Source of the DNA: Oscillospiraceae bacterium
GTDB taxonomy: Bacteria > Bacillota > Clostridia > Oscillospirales > Ruminococcaceae
Direction: 5' to 3'
Assembly (NCBI GenBank): GCA_018055565.1
Contig: JAGPHI010000045.1
Coordinates: 1-6,871 of the forward strand
Length of the DNA: 6,871 nt
How positions within the stretch are numbered: position 1 is the stretch's first letter; each line of letters begins with the position of its first letter. The notes under the pieces are model-generated. The model did no database searches. It was not told the DNA's origin and saw only the letters and a program-made list of their open reading frames with translations. This document shows positions 1 through 6,721 of this stretch, piece by piece. The translations under genes were made by a program, and so were the position numbers.

Positions 1-544
1 CCATAGAGGCAAGGCCGCTACAGTCAATGCCAAGTGGCGTTTTACCGCCCCAGCGATATTGCGCGCCTAAATATGCAAGCGCGTTTTGGCACACGGCCTC
101 ACGCACAGCGCTTTCGCTTCTTTGCGCAAAAGGCAATGGCATATCGCGCAAATAATTGGCCTTTGTGTAGCCCTTATCGCCGTTTGGCAAGCATACCTCT
201 TGCCACAGGTTTTCCATCGCGGGCGTCTGCACGGCCAAAACCGCGCCGCGCGGCATAGACGCAATGCGTGTGGCGCACACATCCGGCGCACAAAGCACGT
301 CAATATAGGGCGTAAAAACAAGCTTTTTTGTAAGCTTATCCCAAAGCTCTACCGTGTTTTCCCCGCATAAAAGATTGGTTTTCGCTGTCCAGCCCTCATA
401 GCGGTAGTGCGTGCGCACCTTGCAATAGCCCGCGCTTTCGGCCAAAACGTCCACTGTCATGCCAAACAGCGCTTCGTCAATCAGCTCACTTTGCGCCGCC
501 TCTTTATATAAGCTTGCAATGTCCACACAGATAATCGCTTTCAT
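1..544 (-). CDS. SH3b-NlpC/P60 cell-wall peptide endopeptidase (YkfC-like), C-terminus cut by the window edge
   Basis: The reading frame starts at ATG 544-542 and stays open to base 2, giving 181 residues. Near the left edge it reads YRWGGKTPLGIDCSGLAS (residues 163-180). This is the N-terminal signature of the NlpC/P60 cysteine peptidases, with C175 as the expected nucleophile; the catalytic His and third polar residue lie outside the window. Residues about 8-60 and 76-133 look like two bacterial SH3 modules (VRTHYRYEGWTAKTNL; GDKGYTKANYL), the arrangement seen in YkfC-type gamma-D-glutamyl-L-diamino-acid endopeptidases that cut murein peptides. The start is set by AAAGGGG about 8 nt upstream; an in-frame ATG at 562 has no such site. 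The N-terminus (MKAIICVDIASLYKEA) shows no signal peptide, so a cytoplasmic role is inferred. The gene follows the serine hydrolase by 45 nt on the same strand. The family call is firm; the exact substrate is inferred. Confidence 0.9.
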   Translation of the reverse strand, partial: MKAIICVDIASLYKEAAQSELIDEALFGMTVDVLAESAGYCKVRTHYRYEGWTAKTNLLCGENTVELWDKLTKKLVFTPYIDVLCAPDVCATRIASMPRGAVLAVQTPAMENLWQEVCLPNGDKGYTKANYLRDMPLPFAQRSESAVREAVCQNALAYLGAQYRWGGKTPLGIDCSGLASM

Positions 545-589
545 TCTGTTTGCCCCTTTCATACGCTGTTTTGCTTGCACGGTGGTTGC

Positions 590-1384
590 CTACGTTATGG
601 CATCATATACCGCGCGCGCAATTTTGCCGCACAAAGCCCTATCCCCATTGATATGCGGCGCATTTGAAATAAACACCGCCAAAAACCAACATCCGCTTGC
701 ACATTCAAACACGCCTGCGTCATGGTTAAGGTAATCAAGGCAGCCCGTTTTATGTGCCAGCGAAACATCCTGCCAAATGTATCGCAAAAATCCATCCTGC
801 ACACGCTGTTTTTTAAGGGTATCTAACAGCCATTGGCACAGCGTGGGCGAAAGAATGGTATGTTCGTATAAAGCATCAAACAGCCTTGCCATATCGGCAG
901 GGCTTGTATAATTGTTTTTGCCCTCTTTAATGGCATCAAAATCCAGCATTTTTCGTTGCAGCTCGGTGCTTGCAAGCCCTATAGCGTGGCAAAGCGCATT
1001 AACGGCATCAAAGCCCATTGCGCGAATGAGCACATTTGTGGCGGTATTGTCGGATATCACCAGCATCCATGTAAGCAGCTCTGCCAGCGTGGCCGTTCTT
1101 GCGCCGTTTTCAAACGGAATACTGTCGGGTAAAATATCCGCATCATGTACCGAAAAAGGTGTGTCTAAACACCATGTGCCGTTTTGCACATGCAAAAGCG
1201 CCGCAGCAGCAATTGGCACTTTTATCATGGATGCGCTAACGGCCTGCTTGTGCGCATCTTTTTCAAAAATGGCTGTATTTTGTGTGCCTGTTTGCTTCAA
1301 AAGCACTTGCACCCCTGCCGCCGAAGAGGCAGCAAGGGTGGAAAGTGTAGTTTTTAAATTTTGTATATTACTATTTTCGTTCAT
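590..1384 (-). CDS. Class A beta-lactamase-related serine hydrolase without signal peptide
   Basis: The protein has 264 residues from ATG 1384. The active-site landmarks of the penicillin-recognising serine hydrolases are in order and well spaced: S52-M-I-K55 (SxxK), S111-D-N113 (SDN) and K212-T-G214 (KTG). The usual omega-loop ExxLN of true class A beta-lactamases is not visible; that region reads RKMLDFDAIKEGKNNYTSP (144-162), with Asp where a Glu would be expected. The N-terminus MNENSNIQNLKTTLSTLAAS lacks a charged-hydrophobic-cleavage pattern, so the enzyme is probably cytoplasmic. That argues against a resistance role and for a peptidase or esterase acting on wall peptides. It starts 7 nt after the aminopeptidase stop and lies 45 nt before an NlpC/P60 gene. 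The start is uncertain: ATG 1405 and TTG 1417 are also in frame and would overlap the upstream gene, and none of the three has a convincing ribosome binding site. Translational coupling is likely. Confidence 0.88.
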   Translation of the reverse strand: MNENSNIQNLKTTLSTLAASSAAGVQVLLKQTGTQNTAIFEKDAHKQAVSASMIKVPIAAAALLHVQNGTWCLDTPFSVHDADILPDSIPFENGARTATLAELLTWMLVISDNTATNVLIRAMGFDAVNALCHAIGLASTELQRKMLDFDAIKEGKNNYTSPADMARLFDALYEHTILSPTLCQWLLDTLKKQRVQDGFLRYIWQDVSLAHKTGCLDYLNHDAGVFECASGCWFLAVFISNAPHINGDRALCGKIARAVYDAIT

Positions 1385-1391
1385 CTTCGCT

Positions 1392-2798
1392 TTATGATTG
1401 TGCATTTGCAAATGCAAAAAACGCCTGATACGTCATATAAACGTCCAGCTTTGCCACCAATTCAAACGGTGCATGCATAGACAGCATCGGCACGCCGATA
1501 TCCACCACATCAATATTGCGATTGGCCACATATTTTGCCACGGTGCCACCGCCGCCGCAATCCACTTTGCCAAGCTCACCTGTTTGCCAAATGACATTGG
1601 CTTTGTCTAAAAGATTGGTCACATAGCCCATCATTTCGGCGTTTGCATCGTTGGTGTCGTATTTCCCGCGCGAGCCGGTGTATTTTGTAATCACCACGCC
1701 GCGGTTGACAAAGGCAGCGTTGCGTTTATCCAGTACGTCTGGGAATGTGGGGTCAAACGCCGCATTCACATCTGCCGAGAGGCATTTTGCATTTGCAAGC
1801 ATTTTTTTGTAATCGGCTTTTTGCATATTTGCCAAAAAGCCAAGAAAATGGAACACGTAGTCGCTTTTCAGCCCTGTTGACCCGTCGGAGCCTGTTTCTT
1901 CTTTATCCGTTAGCACACATACCGTTGTGTAAACAGGGTTTTTTGTGCCAATTTCTGCTTGTAAAGAGGTGTATGCACACACGCGGTCATCATGGCCGTA
2001 TGCGCCAATCAGGCTGCGATCAAAGCCGATATCACGCGCTTTAAAAGCAGGCACTGCCTCAATTTCAGCGCGGGTAAAATCGCGCTCGGTAATGCCGTAT
2101 TTTTCATGCAGCATCTGCATGGTGTGCAGCTTTACGCGCTCTTTAATTTCTTCATCGGCATAAGGAATCGAGCCGACAAGGATGTTCAGTTCTTCGCCAC
2201 GAAGCCCCTCGCTTAACGTGCGCTTTGATTGCTCGGCAGCAAGGTGCGGCAAAAGATCGGTTACGCAAAACACGGGCTCGTCATCCTTTTCGCCCACATT
2301 AATTTCCACTGTTTCGCCATTGGATTTTACAACAACGCCATGTAAGGAAAGCGGTGTTGCGCCCCACTGATATTTGCGGATGCCGCCGTAATAATGCGTT
2401 TTAAACAGCGATAATTCGCTTTCTTCATAAAGCGGATTGGGCTTTAAATCAAGACGTGGCGAATCGATATGCGCCACCATAAGCCGCAAGCCCTGTTCTA
2501 AGCTTTTTTGGCCGATGGTTGCCGCAAGCACCGCCTTGTTGCGATTTACAAAATACACCTTTTCGCCTGCTGCATATGTAGCTTCGGTGCTAAACGGCTT
2601 ATACCCTGCCTTTGTAAGTAATTCCACTGCAGTTTTTACCGCCTCACGTTCGGTTTTTGCGGCATCTAAAAAGCGCTTATAATCTTCGCAAAAGCTTTGC
2701 GCCTTTTCTTGCGCGCTTGCATCGCAATCTGCAATATGCTTTTGCGTAAACAGCAACTCTTCGCTTAATTGCTGCGCGGCTGATTGTTCTTTTTTCAT
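1392..2798 (-). CDS. M18-family zinc aminopeptidase
   Basis: The protein has 468 residues, a normal length for M18 (aspartyl aminopeptidase-like) enzymes, which form cytoplasmic homo-oligomers and remove N-terminal residues from peptides, often acidic ones. The metal-site and catalytic motifs are in order: AHIDSPR (109-115, H110 and D112), GHDDR (268-272, bridging Asp), DKEETGSDG (298-306, Glu pair E300/E301), SADVNAAFDP (341-350, D343) and SMHAPFE (440-446, H442). A Gly-rich run, CGGGGTVAKY (414-423), precedes the final motif. ATG 2798 has a good AGGAG about 8 nt upstream. The lytic transglycosylase gene ends 26 nt upstream and the serine hydrolase begins 7 nt downstream, so co-transcription is likely. 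The family is clear. Substrate preference cannot be read from the sequence; a part in breaking down imported or released wall peptides is only inferred from its neighbours. Confidence 0.95.
   Translation of the reverse strand: MKKEQSAAQQLSEELLFTQKHIADCDASAQEKAQSFCEDYKRFLDAAKTEREAVKTAVELLTKAGYKPFSTEATYAAGEKVYFVNRNKAVLAATIGQKSLEQGLRLMVAHIDSPRLDLKPNPLYEESELSLFKTHYYGGIRKYQWGATPLSLHGVVVKSNGETVEINVGEKDDEPVFCVTDLLPHLAAEQSKRTLSEGLRGEELNILVGSIPYADEEIKERVKLHTMQMLHEKYGITERDFTRAEIEAVPAFKARDIGFDRSLIGAYGHDDRVCAYTSLQAEIGTKNPVYTTVCVLTDKEETGSDGSTGLKSDYVFHFLGFLANMQKADYKKMLANAKCLSADVNAAFDPTFPDVLDKRNAAFVNRGVVITKYTGSRGKYDTNDANAEMMGYVTNLLDKANVIWQTGELGKVDCGGGGTVAKYVANRNIDVVDIGVPMLSMHAPFELVAKLDVYMTYQAFFAFANAQS
1401..1416. 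repeat. Perfect 16-bp palindrome near the aminopeptidase 3' end
   Basis: TGCATTTGCAAATGCA is its own reverse complement. It lies within the last codons of the aminopeptidase gene (encoding Ala-Phe-Ala-Asn-Ala) and 17-32 nt upstream of the chosen serine hydrolase start. Chance alone would give about 0.1 such site in a window this size, and the Ala/Asn codons used here favour the pattern. It could be an operator-like site or an RNA hairpin, or nothing. Confidence 0.4.
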
Positions 2799-2824
2799 GA
2801 TGTAAACTCCTAACTAAAAATAAA

Positions 2825-3394
2825 TTATGAATAAATTTTATTATATTGCCCGTAGCTTTTTAGTACCTTGAGCACATAACGGTTCATTTGTTCAAACGGA
2901 AACGCTTGCAGCGTTGTGCCGTTTGCGCTGTATTTTGTGTCGCCTAAAAGCTTGTTCACCGTTCCCCAGCCGCTATGATAGGCCGCGGCCGCTGTGGATA
3001 TATCGCCTGCATACTTTTCAAGGCAAAGCGAAATATAATATACGCCAAAGCGAATGGCGGTTTCCGGCGTGTATAAATCTTCAAACACCAGCGCTTCCTC
3101 CGGCGCTATTTTCCCTTTCAGCCACACAAAGGTTTCCTCTGTCATTTGCATAAGGCCAATTGCGCCTGCGCTTGAGGCAGCGCTTGGCTCGAAACCGCTT
3201 TCTGTGCGAATAATCGAATAAATAAGGTGTTCATCCACTTGATACATTTGCGCGTATTGCGACACTTCTTCTGCATATTTTTTGGGGTAATTCATCTGCA
3301 AAAAAAACGCAAATGCTTGATATATCGCAAAAACGGATAGGATGCATAGAGATAAAAGCAAAATCACTATAACGGCTTTTTTGTTTTTAGACAT
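2825..3394 (-). CDS. Membrane-anchored lytic transglycosylase (Slt/SLT-domain)
   Basis: The protein has 189 residues. Residues about 7-32 form one hydrophobic segment after a basic start (MSKNKKAV), giving a signal-anchor with the catalytic domain outside the membrane. The SLT fold follows: YSIIRTESGFEPSAASSAGAIGLMQM spans residues 59-84, with E65 as the predicted catalytic acid and the GLMQM motif after it. Next come AAAAYHSGWGTV (135-146) and NRYVLKVLKSYGQY (171-184), matching the family's usual AYN-GxG and YV-KV-Y blocks. In the first of these, the common Asn is His (H140). Enzymes of this type cleave the MurNAc-GlcNAc bond of peptidoglycan to give 1,6-anhydro ends. ATG 3394 overlaps the coaE 3' end by 8 nt and has AAAGGAG only 4 nt upstream, inside coaE, so translational coupling is likely. 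No LysM or other wall-binding module is present. Confidence 0.93.
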   Translation of the reverse strand: MSKNKKAVIVILLLSLCILSVFAIYQAFAFFLQMNYPKKYAEEVSQYAQMYQVDEHLIYSIIRTESGFEPSAASSAGAIGLMQMTEETFVWLKGKIAPEEALVFEDLYTPETAIRFGVYYISLCLEKYAGDISTAAAAYHSGWGTVNKLLGDTKYSANGTTLQAFPFEQMNRYVLKVLKSYGQYNKIYS

Positions 3395-4007
3395 GATACT
3401 CCTTTAGCAAGGTGCGAAGCACTGCCTGCGCATTTTGCAAAAGCTGTGCTTCGTCTTGAAAATTTTCGATAATAAAATCTGCCCTCGCACACATTTCTTC
3501 CTGCGAAAGCTGCACGGATAATCGGCGCATGGCGCTCTCGCGCGTAATTGCATCGCGTGATACAATGCGCTTTATCATATCCTCCTGCGGCGCAGTAATC
3601 ACAATAAAGCGCTTGCAATAGCGCTCTAGCATCGCGCCGATAATGACAGCGCCGTCCACAAATACAAGCGGCTTGTTTTCTTCTTGCGCCAGCGCTAAAA
3701 TGCGCTTTACAATCGCGGGATGGGTAATCTGGGTTAAGGCATTGGCGCTTTGCGCGTTTTCAAATGCAGCCGCCGCCAGACGCTTTGGCGCAATGCGCGC
3801 CATAGCAGGCTGTGCCTCGTCATCCGCAAGGATGCCTGTTCCAAAGTGCAAAAGCAATGCACGCCGCACGTCCTCATCTGCATATAACACTTCGCGGCTG
3901 ATGGCATCTGCGTCCAATACCGTTTGGCCTAACGCCGTATAATAGCGCGACACTGCGCTTTTTCCGCTGCCGGAGCGCCCTGTTATCGCAATTAAATCAT
4001 ACGCCAT
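3387..4007 (-). CDS. coaE: Dephospho-CoA kinase
   Basis: The protein has 206 residues from ATG 4007. CoaE catalyses the last step of coenzyme A synthesis, ATP-dependent phosphorylation of the 3' hydroxyl of dephospho-CoA, in the cytoplasm. The P-loop is GRSGSGKS (10-17), followed by LDADAISREV (31-40), ITHPAIVKRI (94-103) and VDGAVIIGAMLE (117-128) in place of the more usual DIPLLFE-type block. The lid and C-terminal helices run from TAPQEDMIKRIVSRD to ADFIIENF (138-183). ATG 4019 is also in frame and would add MVII. I prefer 4007 because the P-loop then sits at the usual distance from the N-terminus. An AAAGG lies 13 nt from 4007 but only 1 nt from 4019, so neither spacing is ideal. The gene overlaps the transglycosylase by 8 nt downstream. 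Confidence 0.94.
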   Translation of the reverse strand: MAYDLIAITGRSGSGKSAVSRYYTALGQTVLDADAISREVLYADEDVRRALLLHFGTGILADDEAQPAMARIAPKRLAAAAFENAQSANALTQITHPAIVKRILALAQEENKPLVFVDGAVIIGAMLERYCKRFIVITAPQEDMIKRIVSRDAITRESAMRRLSVQLSQEEMCARADFIIENFQDEAQLLQNAQAVLRTLLKEYHV

Positions 4008-4061
4008 TATGATGACCATACCTTTCTTGTGGTATTTTGGTTATTTGTCCGCAAGCATAAT

Positions 4062-4083
4062 TCTGCAAAGCTGCTTTGGCAGA
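4062..4083 (-). other. RNA hairpin in the sua5-coaE gap
   Basis: On the minus strand a 9-bp stem with one bulged C forms around a 3-nt loop: arm TCTGC(C)AAAG, loop CAG, arm CTTTGCAGA. It lies about 33 nt after the sua5 stop and 55 nt before the coaE start. No U-tract follows on either strand, so it is not a standard intrinsic terminator. An RNA stability, processing or attenuation element is possible. The structure is seen; its function is unknown. Confidence 0.5.
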
Positions 4084-4115
4084 AAGCACAAAACATAGTT
4101 TGAAAGAGCTGTCTT

Positions 4116-5141
4116 TTAAACGGATAGCTCCACAACGCGAAATGCAGCAGCGCGCAGCATGCGATTATACACCGCCAGTGCCACGCCCTGCGCCTTTGGG
4201 CAGCGCGCATATACGGTAACTGCGTGCAGCGCATCCAATTCACGCAAAGCCGCAAAGATGCGATTGGCCTGTTCCTGCGCGTTTTCTTCGCTGCCATAGG
4301 TAACGCAAGGCACGTTTGTCGTGTTTTCCTCGCCTGTAAAGCATAAGCGGTATACACCGTCGCCTGCGCGTTCATTGACATAATTGTTATATGCCGCAAG
4401 GCTGCCTTTTATCAAAATCACATTTGCTTTGGGCGCATAATGCTTGTACTTCATGCCCGGAGAGGGCGCGGCTGCGGTTTCGCTCATTTTGTGCAGCACA
4501 GCATCTGCCAATAGCACTTCGCAATCCAGCACCGCGCTAATTTCTTCTTGTGTAACGCGCCCCGGGCGCAGCAAAAGCGGCTTTGCGCCGCACAGGGAAA
4601 CCACCGTGGATTCCACCCCTACGTCGGCGGTGCCCCCGTCGATAATCAGCGGGATGCGCCCTTGCATATCATCCAGCACATGCTGTGCGGTGGTGGGGCT
4701 TGGGCTGCCGGACAAATTGGCAGACGGTGCCGCCAGTGGCACACCGGCGGCGTGGATAATGGCCAGCGCCACCGGATGGGATGGCATGCGCACGGCAGCC
4801 GTGTCAAGCCCTGCGCACACCGCATTGGAAAGCGTTTTTGCGCGCGGCAGTATGATGGTAAGCGGGCCCGGCCAAAAAGCCTCTGCAAGCTGGTAACAGG
4901 CCTTTGGCACCGCAGATACCACCATCGGCAGCATGTCCATAGAATCGATATGTGAAATTAACGGGTTATCTTGCGGGCGGCCCTTTGCTGTGAAGATTTT
5001 CTGCACGGCCATGTCCGAAAGCGCATTTGCGGCAAGCCCATACACGGTTTCGGTGGGCATGCCAATGATTTCGCCGCTTTGCAAAAGCTGTGCGGCATAC
5101 CCGATGGCGTCTGCGTTTGCGCTGCGCACAATTGTATTCAA
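4116..5141 (-). CDS. sua5: L-threonylcarbamoyladenylate synthase (Sua5/YwlC, two-domain form)
   Basis: The protein has 341 residues, the length of the two-domain Sua5 form rather than the short TsaC form. It makes threonylcarbamoyl-AMP from threonine, bicarbonate and ATP, the first step of t6A formation at position 37 of ANN-decoding tRNAs. The YrdC-type domain carries PTETVYGL (29-36), KGRP (53-56), FWPGPLT (89-95), AVRMPSHP (116-123), APSANLSG (138-145) and ESTVV (177-181). SPGMKYKHYAP (227-237) is the conserved linker that closes over the active site, and residues about 240-340 form the Sua5 C-terminal domain. The start is TTG at 5141, with AAAGGA about 11 nt upstream. No in-frame ATG exists nearby, and the N-terminus MNTIVRSANADAI fits the family. 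An out-of-frame ATG-TCG-TAA at 5152 lies between the ribosome binding site and the start. It follows prfA by 114 nt, a common pairing in Firmicutes. Confidence 0.95.
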   Translation of the reverse strand: MNTIVRSANADAIGYAAQLLQSGEIIGMPTETVYGLAANALSDMAVQKIFTAKGRPQDNPLISHIDSMDMLPMVVSAVPKACYQLAEAFWPGPLTIILPRAKTLSNAVCAGLDTAAVRMPSHPVALAIIHAAGVPLAAPSANLSGSPSPTTAQHVLDDMQGRIPLIIDGGTADVGVESTVVSLCGAKPLLLRPGRVTQEEISAVLDCEVLLADAVLHKMSETAAAPSPGMKYKHYAPKANVILIKGSLAAYNNYVNERAGDGVYRLCFTGEENTTNVPCVTYGSEENAQEQANRIFAALRELDALHAVTVYARCPKAQGVALAVYNRMLRAAAFRVVELSV

Positions 5142-5255
5142 ACTTACGACATTCCTTTCAGGGGGGCTTTAAGGCGGTTTTGCACAGCCAAATTATGCTC
5201 TTTATTTTGGGCAAAAAGCCATAACCACAAAGCTTGAAAGTTCTTCTTTCGCGCT

Positions 5256-6332
<1,077 letters not shown>

Positions 6333-6391
6333 ATTTAATCATTCCTTTAATGCAAATCGTTGATATCGGATAAAAGTGAAAGCAAGCATAG

Positions 6392-6583
6392 CTACAAGGG
6401 CAATGCTTCGCGCACTACCCTTTTAATATTTTTTTCAATTTTAGCACGCGGCACCATAACCTCGTGCTGACAGCCCTTGCAACGAATTTTAAAATCCATG
6501 CCAACGCGCAAAACGTCGAAGCTGTTTGTGCCGCATGGATGCGGCTTTTTTGTAATAATCACATCGCCCACCTGTACGTCCGT
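6392..6583 (-). CDS. DUF951 family small protein (YyzM-like), probable ACG start
   Basis: The 63-residue protein reads VGDVIITKKPHPCG then SFDVLRVGMDFKIRCKGC and HEVMVPRAKIEKNIKRV. This matches the DUF951 pattern: VGD, KKPHPCG, a V-R-G-D-hyd-IRCxxC block and a basic C-terminus. Three Cys and a His (HPC, CKGCQH) could bind a metal, but the family's role is not established. The start is odd. The nearest upstream ATG (6685) lies outside the predicted transcript. GTG 6571 is 19 nt from the Shine-Dalgarno and would cut into the conserved block. ACG at 6583, seven nt after GGAGG, gives MDVQVGDV, like other family members. It is the first gene after the promoter at 6663-6635 and lies 59 nt upstream of prfA. 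The family is well supported; the start codon is inferred. Confidence 0.85.
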   Translation of the reverse strand, partial: TDVQVGDVIITKKPHPCGTNSFDVLRVGMDFKIRCKGCQHEVMVPRAKIEKNIKRVVREALPL

Positions 6584-6587
6584 GTGG

Positions 6588-6595
6588 CTCCCTCC
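6588..6595 (-). promoter_or_regulatory. Strong Shine-Dalgarno that positions the DUF951 start
   Basis: GGAGGGAG reads on the minus strand. From the end of GGAGG to the ACG at 6583 is 7 nt, an ideal spacing. The next in-frame GTG (6571) is 19 nt away, too far. No ATG, GTG or TTG in the correct frame sits within normal range. This site is the main reason for calling a non-standard start. Confidence 0.75.
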
Positions 6596-6634
6596 GCTTC
6601 TTTCCTTTATGTATAGATGTATAGTAGCCACAAT

Positions 6635-6663
6635 ATTATATACCAAAACGCGTTTAATAGCAA
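6635..6663 (-). promoter_or_regulatory. Sigma-70/SigA-type promoter for the minus-strand operon
   Basis: On the minus strand, TTGCTA (6663-6658, 4 of 6 to consensus) is followed by a 17-nt spacer and a perfect TATAAT (6640-6635). Transcription would begin near 6628, leaving about 45 nt of leader before the DUF951 ACG. It lies in the intergenic region between divergent genes, with no other good promoter on this strand nearby. It probably drives DUF951-prfA-sua5 and perhaps the downstream genes. Confidence 0.75.
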
Positions 6664-6721
6664 ATATTTTGCACGTAAGAATCATATAAATGCAGTATCA
6701 ACGTAAAGGACGGTAATCGGG

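Noticed and set aside
320..337. Inverted AAGCTT pair as a repeat or regulatory hairpin
   Set aside because: It lies in the middle of the NlpC/P60 coding region, each copy is only 6 bp, and it fits ordinary codon use.
590..1384. Antibiotic-resistance beta-lactamase
   Set aside because: There is no signal peptide and no ExxLN omega-loop motif, and the context is murein peptide metabolism rather than a resistance or mobile element.
912..1397. Plus-strand open frame of 161 codons opposite the serine hydrolase
   Set aside because: It is antisense to a gene with intact catalytic motifs, and it lacks a convincing ribosome binding site and family features.
4007..4399. Minus-strand open frame of 130 codons overlapping sua5 in another frame
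   Set aside because: Most of it overlaps the conserved C-terminal domain of sua5, and its composition (Arg, Cys, His, Trp) is typical of an out-of-frame shadow. Only its last 29 codons are mentioned, as a possible leader.
6584..6685. N-terminal extension of the DUF951 protein to ATG 6685 (97 residues)
   Set aside because: The extra residues are translated from the predicted promoter and leader, have no ribosome binding site at 6685, and go beyond the family's usual length of about 60-70.
6669..6690. Plus-strand promoter using TTGCAC (6669) and TATAAA (6685)
   Set aside because: The spacer is only 10 nt, far from the 16-18 nt needed, and no other -35 matches the TATAAA.
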